From positions 37,695-79,465 of the forward strand of contig JAIMKT010000001.1 in assembly GCA_020692245.1 (NCBI GenBank): a stretch of 41,771 nucleotides of DNA. The letters are read 5' to 3'. The DNA comes from Microcoleus sp. GA_180221_E-2-1-MAG-45_12. Its GTDB lineage: Bacteria; Cyanobacteriota; Cyanobacteriia; Cyanobacteriales; JAAUUE01. The notes under the pieces are model-generated. The model was given only the letters and a program-made list of their open reading frames with translations, was not told the DNA's origin and did not search any database. Positions 35,631-41,771 of this stretch are shown here, piece after piece. The translations under genes and the position numbers were made by a program. Position 1 is the first letter of the stretch. Each line of letters begins with the position of its first letter.

Positions 35631-37238
35631 ATGACCCTAGAACAAACATCCGATAAACAAAACAAATATACCTTGACCACTCCCTTGTACTACGTAAACG
35701 ATGTTCCCCACATTGGTAGTGCGTATACAACTATGGCAGCGGATGCTCTAGCGAGAAGTAAACGTCTCCAAGGGCAGGAAGTTTTATTGATTACAGGCAC
35801 TGATGAACACGGGCAGAAAATTCAACGTACTGCCGAGGCAAGGGGTTTAGAACCTCAAGTGCATTGTGATGAGATTGTTGGAGCCTTCGATCGACTTTGG
35901 CAGGAATTAAATATTCAATACGATCGCTTTAGCCGCACTACCAATCCTCGCCATGAAGCGATCGTGCGGGAATTTTTTCAGCGAGTTTGGGATCAAGGCG
36001 ATATTTATCTTAGTCAGCAACAGGGTTGGTATTGTGTGCAATGCGAGGAGTTCAAAGAAGAACGAGAACTGCTCCCCGATCACTACTGTGCCATTCATAC
36101 CAACAAGGTTGCCGAGTGGCGAGATGAGGAAAATTACTTCTTTCGGCTATCCAAATACCAAAGCCAACTAGAGGAATTATATACATCACAACCAGATTTT
36201 ATTCAGCCCGAAAGTCGGCGCAAGGAAGTTCTGAATTTTGTTGCCCAAGGACTAACTGATTTTTCTATTTCTCGCATCAACCTTGACTGGGGATTTCCCA
36301 TTCCCGTAGATCCAAAACATACTATTTATGTTTGGTTTGATGCTCTCCTTGGCTATGTTACTGCCCTCTTGGAGCCAGAAGATGAGCCGACCTTAGCTAA
36401 TGCTTTAAAAAAATGGTATCCCTTTGATCTGCACTTAATTGGCAAAGATATTCTGCGTTTTCATGCAGTTTATTGGCAGGCGATGCTGATGTCTGCGGGT
36501 TTACCTACCTCTAAAAAAGTCTTTGGGCATGGTTTTTTAACTAAGGATGGACAAAAGATGGGGAAGAGTTTAGGGAATACCCTAGATCCGATTGAATTAG
36601 TTAATAAATACGGTGCTGATGCTATTCGCTATTACTTCCTAAAGGAAATTGAATTTGGGAAGGATGGAGATTTTAATGAAACCAGATTTATTGATATTCT
36701 CAATGCTGATTTGGCTAATGATCTAGGTAATCTCCTCAATCGATCTTTGGGTATGGTGCATAAATATTTTCAAGGAACTCTTCCTGCGGTAAATTTTGAT
36801 GCAGAAATGGGGCATAATCCTCTCCGGGAAATTGCGGAGAATTTGGGCGATCGAGTCATAAATTCCTATGATTCTTTAGCTTTTAGTAGTGCCTGCCAAG
36901 AAATTTTTACTTTAATCAGAGCCGGGAATAAATATATTGATGATCAGGCTCCTTGGAAACTTTATAAACAGGGAGAAATGGCTACAGTAGCTCTAGTCCT
37001 AGCCTCAGTTCTAGAGTCTGTACGTCTAGGAGCGTATCTTTTATCACCGATAGTTCCCGGTCTTAGCAGTAGTATCTATCAACAATTAGGATTTAATGTT
37101 AATTTTAATGACTCCTCTCAAATTAGAGATACACTAGAGTTTTCTACCCATAGTTCTTGGGGCTTTTTAGCCACAGGACAAACTTTATTAACTCCTCAAC
37201 CTATTTTCCAAAAACTGGAACCTTTACAACTCGAATAA
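35631..37238 (+). CDS. metG: methionyl-tRNA synthetase
   Basis: Class I synthetase charging tRNA-Met. 535 residues: TTPLYYVNDVPHIGSAYTT carries the HIGH-type motif (27-30), GTDEHGQKIQ follows, a zinc-knuckle region (CVQCEEF...HYCAIH) is near 138-160, and KMGKSLGN (about 309-316) is the KMSKS loop. The anticodon-binding helical domain is complete. It lacks the C-terminal tRNA-binding domain found in longer bacterial enzymes, the usual form in cyanobacteria. Confidence 0.97.
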   Translation: MTLEQTSDKQNKYTLTTPLYYVNDVPHIGSAYTTMAADALARSKRLQGQEVLLITGTDEHGQKIQRTAEARGLEPQVHCDEIVGAFDRLWQELNIQYDRFSRTTNPRHEAIVREFFQRVWDQGDIYLSQQQGWYCVQCEEFKEERELLPDHYCAIHTNKVAEWRDEENYFFRLSKYQSQLEELYTSQPDFIQPESRRKEVLNFVAQGLTDFSISRINLDWGFPIPVDPKHTIYVWFDALLGYVTALLEPEDEPTLANALKKWYPFDLHLIGKDILRFHAVYWQAMLMSAGLPTSKKVFGHGFLTKDGQKMGKSLGNTLDPIELVNKYGADAIRYYFLKEIEFGKDGDFNETRFIDILNADLANDLGNLLNRSLGMVHKYFQGTLPAVNFDAEMGHNPLREIAENLGDRVINSYDSLAFSSACQEIFTLIRAGNKYIDDQAPWKLYKQGEMATVALVLASVLESVRLGAYLLSPIVPGLSSSIYQQLGFNVNFNDSSQIRDTLEFSTHSSWGFLATGQTLLTPQPIFQKLEPLQLE

Positions 37239-37347
37239 TCATAATCGTAACCCCTGTAACATCTACAGCCAGAGCAAACTTTTTAAACAACTAAAATCTT
37301 TTCAAAAAATATAAATTTTCCCAAATCATAAAAGAGGCATAAAAACC

Positions 37348-37962
37348 ATGTTAAATAACTTTAGTAGTGATTCAATTTTCACTCCAGAACAGGTATTAGA
37401 AAACCGAGGGAGGGTTGCCATCTTTATTGATGGTTCTAATCTTTTTTATGCAGCATTACAGTTAGGAATTGAAATTGATTATACCAAGTTGTTGTGTCGT
37501 TTAACTGCGGGATCAAGGTTATTGCGCTCGTTCTTCTATACTGGGGTCGATCGCACTAATGAAAAACAGCAGGGGTTTCTTTTGTGGATGCGCCGCAATG
37601 GTTATCGAGTGATTGCCAAGGATTTGGTACAGTTACCCGATGGCTCGAAAAAAGCAAATCTAGATGTGGAGATTGCGGTGGATATGATTGCCCTAGCGGG
37701 ATCCTACGATACGGCGATCTTGGTTAGTGGGGATGGGGACTTAGCCTATGCGGTGGATGCGGCAAGCTACCGGGGAGTGCGGGTGGAAGTGGTGAGTCTG
37801 CGATCGATGACTAGTGATAGTTTAATCAACGTGGCCGATCGCTATATTGACCTTGACCATATCAAGGAAAGTATCCAGAAAAATAACCGCTCTAATGGTT
37901 ATCCCTACCGTTCTTTCTCTGGGATTGCGATCCCTGAAGACCATGATGATTTCATGGGTTAA
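37348..37962 (+). CDS. LabA-type NYN domain protein
   Basis: 204 residues of the NYN (PIN-like) fold, LabA/DUF88 group. AIFIDGSNLFYA (D28, N31), NLDVEIAVDMIAL (D106, D112) and LVSGDGDLAYAVD (D129, D131) supply the acidic site. In Synechococcus elongatus, LabA takes part in negative feedback of the circadian clock; a paralog LalA also exists, so the ortholog cannot be named from sequence alone. NYN domains are RNase-like. It follows metG by 109 bases. Confidence 0.88.
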   Translation: MLNNFSSDSIFTPEQVLENRGRVAIFIDGSNLFYAALQLGIEIDYTKLLCRLTAGSRLLRSFFYTGVDRTNEKQQGFLLWMRRNGYRVIAKDLVQLPDGSKKANLDVEIAVDMIALAGSYDTAILVSGDGDLAYAVDAASYRGVRVEVVSLRSMTSDSLINVADRYIDLDHIKESIQKNNRSNGYPYRSFSGIAIPEDHDDFMG

Positions 37963-38342
37963 CTTGAATTAACTTGATGTCGATTTAAGCAGAAGCTCTG
38001 ACCCTAAGCCTAAAGACTTTACCTGAGCGGACTTGTACTGAGCAGAGTCGAAGGGATAATTTCTGCTATGAATGAAAATAATTGCTCGAAGGTTTAGGGT
38101 AGGATTTTGGCTTCGGCTCAGTTCGGCTCCTTTCAGCTTCGCTCAAGGCAGGTTGCTTACTGACCAACGCTCAGCCAGCGATGATGGTTATAGTTTTCGT
38201 AAAATGACGTGAATTCGATGAAAATTAACGAAAATGGCTAACGGTCGTGGTCGCCGGACGCAGATAACCCTTAAAACTTAATCAAAACTATTAGTCTGTT
38301 CCGATGCAGTACGGTTGCTAAATGCGGTACGAAACCACGACC
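37963..38342. other. repeat-rich intergenic region between the LabA-type gene and ynfA
   Basis: No gene. It contains a 100-base element with inverted ends (38001-38100), CTTCGGCTCAGTTCGGCTC/CAGCTTCGCTC-type cyanobacterial repeat sequence (about 38110-38150), and a 116-base palindrome that reaches the ynfA stop (38236-38351). CGATCG sites are absent from about 37840 to 38900. Confidence 0.6.
38001..38100. mobile_element. MITE-like element (100 bases, 11-base inverted ends)
   Basis: ACCCTAAGCCT at 38001-38011 and AGGTTTAGGGT at 38090-38100 are inverted repeats with 10 of 11 matches. The interior has ACTTGTACTGAGCAGAGTCGAAG, a sort of sequence dispersed in cyanobacterial genomes, and no coding capacity. 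No clear target-site duplication flanks it. It may be a non-autonomous element or simply a dispersed hairpin repeat. Confidence 0.45.
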
Positions 38343-38351
38343 TTATGAGCC
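38236..38351 (-). repeat. attC-like imperfect palindrome at the ynfA stop
   Basis: On the minus strand it reads GGC-TCA-TAA-GGTCGTGG, about 85 bases, then CCACGACC-GTTAGCC. The 8-base arms are perfect, and TCG/CGA and CGCA/TGCG pairs continue inward. The stop codon of ynfA is inside one arm. Length, arms ending in TAA...GTTA and position at a gene end resemble an integron attC site, but GTTAGCC departs from the GTTRRRY consensus at one base. Confidence 0.4.
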
Positions 38352-38675
38352 TCTTGGCGCATACATAATGATGAGCGTTCCCACTAACGCAACAACTGCG
38401 CCTATAATATCAAACTTATCGGGTCGAACTTTATCTATGCCCCATCCCCAAAAAAGCGCAATCAGAAGGAACATTCCACTGTATGCCGCCTGCACGCGCC
38501 CGAAATTAGCTGGCTGAAGCGTCGGAAGAGTGCCGTATATGAATAGTACTATTGCCCCCGCCACAGCATACCAAATGCTTTTATGCTCCCGCAGCCATAG
38601 CCAAACCAGATAAGCACCGCTAAGCTCAAATAATCCTGTCATCGCAAAGTAGAGTAAAGATTTCGCTATTTTCAT
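38343..38675 (-). CDS. ynfA: YnfA family (UPF0060) membrane protein
   Basis: 110 residues, four transmembrane helices, related to the small multidrug resistance proteins. Motifs typical of the family: LFELSGAYLVWLWLRE (about 15-30), GRVQAAYSGMFL and an end reading GTLIIMYAPR. Some YnfA proteins have been linked to drug efflux; the substrate here is unknown. The gene has no HIP1 site and lies in a repeat-rich patch, so it may have been acquired by transfer. Confidence 0.88.
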   Translation of the reverse strand: MKIAKSLLYFAMTGLFELSGAYLVWLWLREHKSIWYAVAGAIVLFIYGTLPTLQPANFGRVQAAYSGMFLLIALFWGWGIDKVRPDKFDIIGAVVALVGTLIIMYAPRGS

Positions 38676-38806
38676 AAGAGTTCAGTTAAAGAGAGAGGTG
38701 AGTAAGTAGTTTGTTCCTTGCGCTCCGTTTAATTTGAGCCAAATATCATGGGTATTTTCTATCCCGAACTGACATTAGTTTTAGGGTTAGTCTGAAAATA
38801 TTTGGG

Positions 38807-39535
38807 CTATCCTCGATCAAACTTGTCACTAATTACAGCTAAAGCTACTAGGGGGGCTGTTACTGCCCGGAGAATCCGACTACCGAGGGAAACTGCTTGA
38901 AAATTGTAGTCGATCGCCTCCTCGACTTCTTGATCGGTGAATCCGCCTTCACATCCTGTCAGTACTACTAATTCTTTTATTTCTTCTAGCTCTAAAAATT
39001 CTGGTAAAAGCTGAGACAAGGGGGGCGCATTCTGGCGGGGCGTGCAGATATATTTGTGGGTCAGGTCGGCAGTTAACTCTAAGCCTTCTCGGAAAGTCAC
39101 GGGATCAAAGATTTGGGGGACAATGCGCCGTTCTGACTGCTCAGTAGCTTCTTGGGCGATCGATCGCCAGCGTTGAATTTTTTGAGGACTGGGACGGAGG
39201 AGAGTGCGATCGCTAATTACGGGGATCACTCGCCCTACTCCTAATTCCGTTGCTTGATAAACTACTTCATCAAAGCCATTTTTTGGCAGAGCCACCATCA
39301 GGGTAATCTTAATCGGCAGTTCATGATCAACTTCCCAAGGTTGCAGAATTTTTCCCGTCCCTTCTCCCGCCCCGGTAATGATCACCAGCCAACTGCCCCC
39401 CAGACCATCCAAGACAATTACCTGATCCCCAGCTTGGAGGCGGAGGACTCGGTAGAGATAGTGCTGTTGGGGCTTGGTAAAAGTGACTAGCTGGGCTTGC
39501 CTTTGGGCGGGATCAATAACTAGGCGTTGGGGCAT
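38807..39535 (-). CDS. rsmE: 16S rRNA (uracil-1498-N3)-methyltransferase
   Basis: 242 residues of the SPOUT (alpha/beta knot) family. N-terminal PUA-like domain (about 1-70), then QATELGVGRVIPVISDRT, WRSIAQEATEQSERRIVP and the knot region VLTGCEGGFTDQEVEEA with SLGSRILRAVTAPLVAL. It methylates U1498 in the 30S decoding region. The start is 10 bases after the sir stop, so the two are probably one transcript. Confidence 0.95.
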   Translation of the reverse strand: MPQRLVIDPAQRQAQLVTFTKPQQHYLYRVLRLQAGDQVIVLDGLGGSWLVIITGAGEGTGKILQPWEVDHELPIKITLMVALPKNGFDEVVYQATELGVGRVIPVISDRTLLRPSPQKIQRWRSIAQEATEQSERRIVPQIFDPVTFREGLELTADLTHKYICTPRQNAPPLSQLLPEFLELEEIKELVVLTGCEGGFTDQEVEEAIDYNFQAVSLGSRILRAVTAPLVALAVISDKFDRG

Positions 39536-39545
39536 GGGTCAGGAG

Positions 39546-41465
39546 TTAGGAAAGGGTTTTCAGATAAGCCTCGATCGCTTCTCCTGCCAATTGGTTCATA
39601 GGCTTTCCTTGGGTGGTGGCAGCAGTTTTCAGAGCTTGGTAGAGGTCATCTTCTAGACCGACCCGGTAGCGATTTTTACTAGATTTTGCTGCGTGATCCC
39701 CAGCATTTTTTTCTAGTTTGGCTTGATAGTTGGTCATAAATTGCTCGATCGCCTCAAACCCGACTCGATCGCAGAAATCCCCAAAACTCTCTGCCTTTCT
39801 TCGAGACTTCTTGAAATATACAAAAATCGGCTCTAGGAAACTCTCCAATTCAGCGATGGGCATTCTTTCAATAAAGGGGCGGGCAAGACGAGTTTGATGG
39901 GGTGAACCACCGAGCCACACTTGATAAGCCTCTGGGAAACTGCCGACAAAGCCCAATTCTGCCATGTAGGGACGAGCGCAACCGTTGGGGCAGCCAGTCA
40001 TGCGGATCACGATGGGTTCTTGGGCTAGACCAACTTTATCTAGAACCTGATTAATCCGATCGAGAATACCGGGGATAACTCGTTCTGATTCCGTAATTGC
40101 CAAGCCGCAGGTAGGGAGAGCGGGGCAAGCCATGGAGTAACGGTAGAGGGGATCAATCTTTTCAGGATTAATTTGCACCCCGTAGCGATCGCAAATGGCT
40201 GTAATTGCTGCTTGATCGCTAGGATCAATGTCGTAGAGGATCAAGCTCTGACTAGGGGTTAAGCGCATGGGTAACTGGAACTGTTTCACAATTTCCCGGA
40301 GTGCTGTCCGTAGTTGCCAATCTCCGGCATCTTTGACCCTGCCGTTATCAATGGAAATCCCTAAAAATAACTTGCCGTCTCCCTGTTCTTGCCAACCAAG
40401 GTAATCTAGATACTTAAATTCTGGGAGTTTCTTCTGGGGAGCAATGGGTTTACCAAAATAGCTTTCTACTTGGATTTTGAATTTGTCCACCCCCCAATCA
40501 TTGATCAGATATTTCATCCGGGCATGACGGCGGCTGACTCGATCGCCATAGTCTCTTTGGGTTGCCACGATCGCTTTCACAAAATTGTAGATATCATCCT
40601 TGGCAACATAACCAATGGCATCAGCAGCCCTTGCGAAGGTTTCTTCCTTGTTGTGAGTTCGTCCTAAACCGCCCCCCGCAAAAATATTAAAGCCCTGTAA
40701 TTCGCCTTTTTTGTTGGTAATTACCACGGCGGTTAAATCTTGGGTAAACAAATCTACCGAGTTATCCCCCGGCACGGTGACAGCACACTTAAACTTCCGA
40801 GGCATATACTGAGTGCCATAGATGGGTTCCTCCCCTTCATGGAAAATAGTGCCATTGCCATTACTCTGCCTTGCTGCTTTCACCTCTGGGGCTTCTTCAG
40901 CAGTAATTGCCATTTCCCCATCCAGCCAAATTTCGTAATAAGCTCCGGTCTTCGGGGTCAACAGATCAGCGATATGATCGGCATATTCCCAAGCAAGTTG
41001 ATATTCTGGACGATTTTTGTAGGGAGCCGGAGGAGCCATAATATTCCGGTTTAGATCCCCACAAGCTCCGAGGGTAGACCCCATGTTTTTGACAATAGCT
41101 GCGATCGCCGCTTTGAGATTTTTCTTGAGAATGCCATGAACTTGGAAACCTTGGCGAGTTGTCACCCGGAGAGTTTCGTTACCATATTCCGAAGCGAGGC
41201 GATCAAGGGTTAGGTACAGTTGAGGAGGAATAAAGCCGCCGGGGTTCCGAGTCCGCAGCATAAATTGATAATCTTTTTCTTGCCCCTTGACCCGATTATC
41301 CCGGTTATCTTGCTGGTAGGAGCCGTGAAATTTGAGGATTTGGATGGCATCTTCGCTGAAGTGGGTGGTATCTTGGAGCAGCTCGGTAGCTACAGGCTCC
41401 CGTAAATAATTACTCCGCTCTTTAATCCCTTCTACCTTAGAACGCTTACTGGCTATAGAACTCAT
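39546..41465 (-). CDS. sir: ferredoxin-sulfite reductase with a ribbon-helix-helix-like C-terminal tail
   Basis: Six-electron reduction of sulfite to sulfide with ferredoxin, using siroheme and a 4Fe-4S cluster. 639 residues. Cluster and siroheme ligands are CPALPTC (about 447-453, C-x5-C) and CPNGC (about 489-493, C-x3-C), and the siroheme-binding Arg-rich motifs ([18 protein letters not shown]) are present. The last 45 residues ([19 protein letters not shown]..., to AIEAYL) look like a ribbon-helix-helix domain and are absent from the reductase core, which ends near [14 protein letters not shown]. It heads an operon with rsmE. Confidence 0.95.
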   Translation of the reverse strand: MSSIASKRSKVEGIKERSNYLREPVATELLQDTTHFSEDAIQILKFHGSYQQDNRDNRVKGQEKDYQFMLRTRNPGGFIPPQLYLTLDRLASEYGNETLRVTTRQGFQVHGILKKNLKAAIAAIVKNMGSTLGACGDLNRNIMAPPAPYKNRPEYQLAWEYADHIADLLTPKTGAYYEIWLDGEMAITAEEAPEVKAARQSNGNGTIFHEGEEPIYGTQYMPRKFKCAVTVPGDNSVDLFTQDLTAVVITNKKGELQGFNIFAGGGLGRTHNKEETFARAADAIGYVAKDDIYNFVKAIVATQRDYGDRVSRRHARMKYLINDWGVDKFKIQVESYFGKPIAPQKKLPEFKYLDYLGWQEQGDGKLFLGISIDNGRVKDAGDWQLRTALREIVKQFQLPMRLTPSQSLILYDIDPSDQAAITAICDRYGVQINPEKIDPLYRYSMACPALPTCGLAITESERVIPGILDRINQVLDKVGLAQEPIVIRMTGCPNGCARPYMAELGFVGSFPEAYQVWLGGSPHQTRLARPFIERMPIAELESFLEPIFVYFKKSRRKAESFGDFCDRVGFEAIEQFMTNYQAKLEKNAGDHAAKSSKNRYRVGLEDDLYQALKTAATTQGKPMNQLAGEAIEAYLKTLS

Positions 41466-41634
41466 TGCTATTATCTTAGATTATTTATAGTAGAGACTAC
41501 CGCAGATTTTTAGATAAATTCTAGACAAACTACGGTAAATCGATGTTACTTCTGTAAATTCAGGTATTCTCTATACTAACGCTGTTAGCTGTACCAACAG
41601 GCAATTACTTATAAAGTTTTTAACAAATACTTCT

Positions 41635-41771
41635 ATGGCTGTACCCAAATCTTAAGAAGCCGATTTTTATGCTTGGACAGGAGAGCAAGTAGCCCTTTTG
41701 CGTAGTCAGCAATGGCAGCATCTTGATTTGGAAAACTTGATTGAGGAGATTAGCTCTTTGGGAAAACAACA
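41635..41771 (+). pseudogene. DUF29 family protein gene with an early stop codon (partial at window end)
   Basis: ATG 41635 is followed by five codons, then TAA at 41653-41655. The same frame then encodes EADFYAWTGEQVALLRSQQ and WQHLDLENLIEEISSLGKQQ, the N-terminal part of DUF29 proteins, to the window edge. TAA may have arisen from TTA (Leu) by one change. No later start codon precedes the conserved DFYAWT segment. DUF29 has no known function. Decay is the likely explanation; a sequencing error would also explain it. Confidence 0.7.

Overview
The window is chromosomal DNA of a cyanobacterium. CGATCG-containing octamers (GCGATCGC, the HIP1 repeat of many cyanobacteria) occur in almost every long gene, and the gene set fits: ferredoxin-type sulfite reductase, a LabA-type NYN protein, DUF2358 and DUF1499 proteins, a pheophytinase-like hydrolase and remnants of DUF29 and Uma2 genes. 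No rRNA, tRNA, CRISPR array, intact insertion sequence or prophage was seen. The genus cannot be fixed from the sequence.

Layout. 1-5.2 kb: 5' part of dxs (minus), a DUF938 methyltransferase (minus), a KtrB/TrkH cation channel (plus) and a TRZ/ATZ-type amidohydrolase (plus). 5.3-6.1 kb: a RelE/ParE-type toxin-antitoxin pair lying between two direct copies of a short repeat. 6.3-8.8 kb: secreted CAP-domain protein, RmlC-like epimerase and aminopeptidase P (plus). 8.9-13.1 kb: six minus-strand genes running from lgt down to a 78-residue protein. 13.2-16.0 kb: an unusual membrane protein with a WD40 propeller between membrane segments.

16.0-17.8 kb is a small accessory island that is AT-richer and has almost no CGATCG: a degenerate small gene, a PIN-like nuclease and a truncated Uma2 gene. 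17.8-21.2 kb (minus): a conserved hypothetical, a metallophosphoesterase, a 94-residue protein and an isolated rpsJ. 21.5-30.6 kb (plus): alpha/beta hydrolase, sbcD, P-type ATPase, a baeRF (release-factor-like) protein, a lipoprotein Mn-type superoxide dismutase, a NOX/ferric-reductase-like flavocytochrome and a 49-residue membrane peptide. The last three could form a membrane superoxide-generating and superoxide-consuming unit.

31.0-38.0 kb: a secreted/membrane hypothetical, cdsA (minus), an RlpA-like protein, rdgB, metG and a LabA-type protein. 38.0-38.7 kb: a second HIP1-free patch with a 100-bp MITE-like element, a 116-bp imperfect palindrome resembling an integron attC site, and ynfA. 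38.8-41.5 kb (minus): sir and rsmE in one operon; sir carries a C-terminal tail that looks like a ribbon-helix-helix DNA-binding domain. The window ends in a DUF29 gene broken by an early stop codon.

Most of the window is housekeeping: isoprenoid precursors (dxs), lipoprotein maturation (lgt), phospholipid synthesis (cdsA), translation (rpsJ, metG, rsmE), nucleotide-pool cleaning (rdgB) and sulfur assimilation (sir). The points most worth a second look are the sir tail, the SOD/NOX-like gene set, the PIN-like island and the ynfA palindrome.
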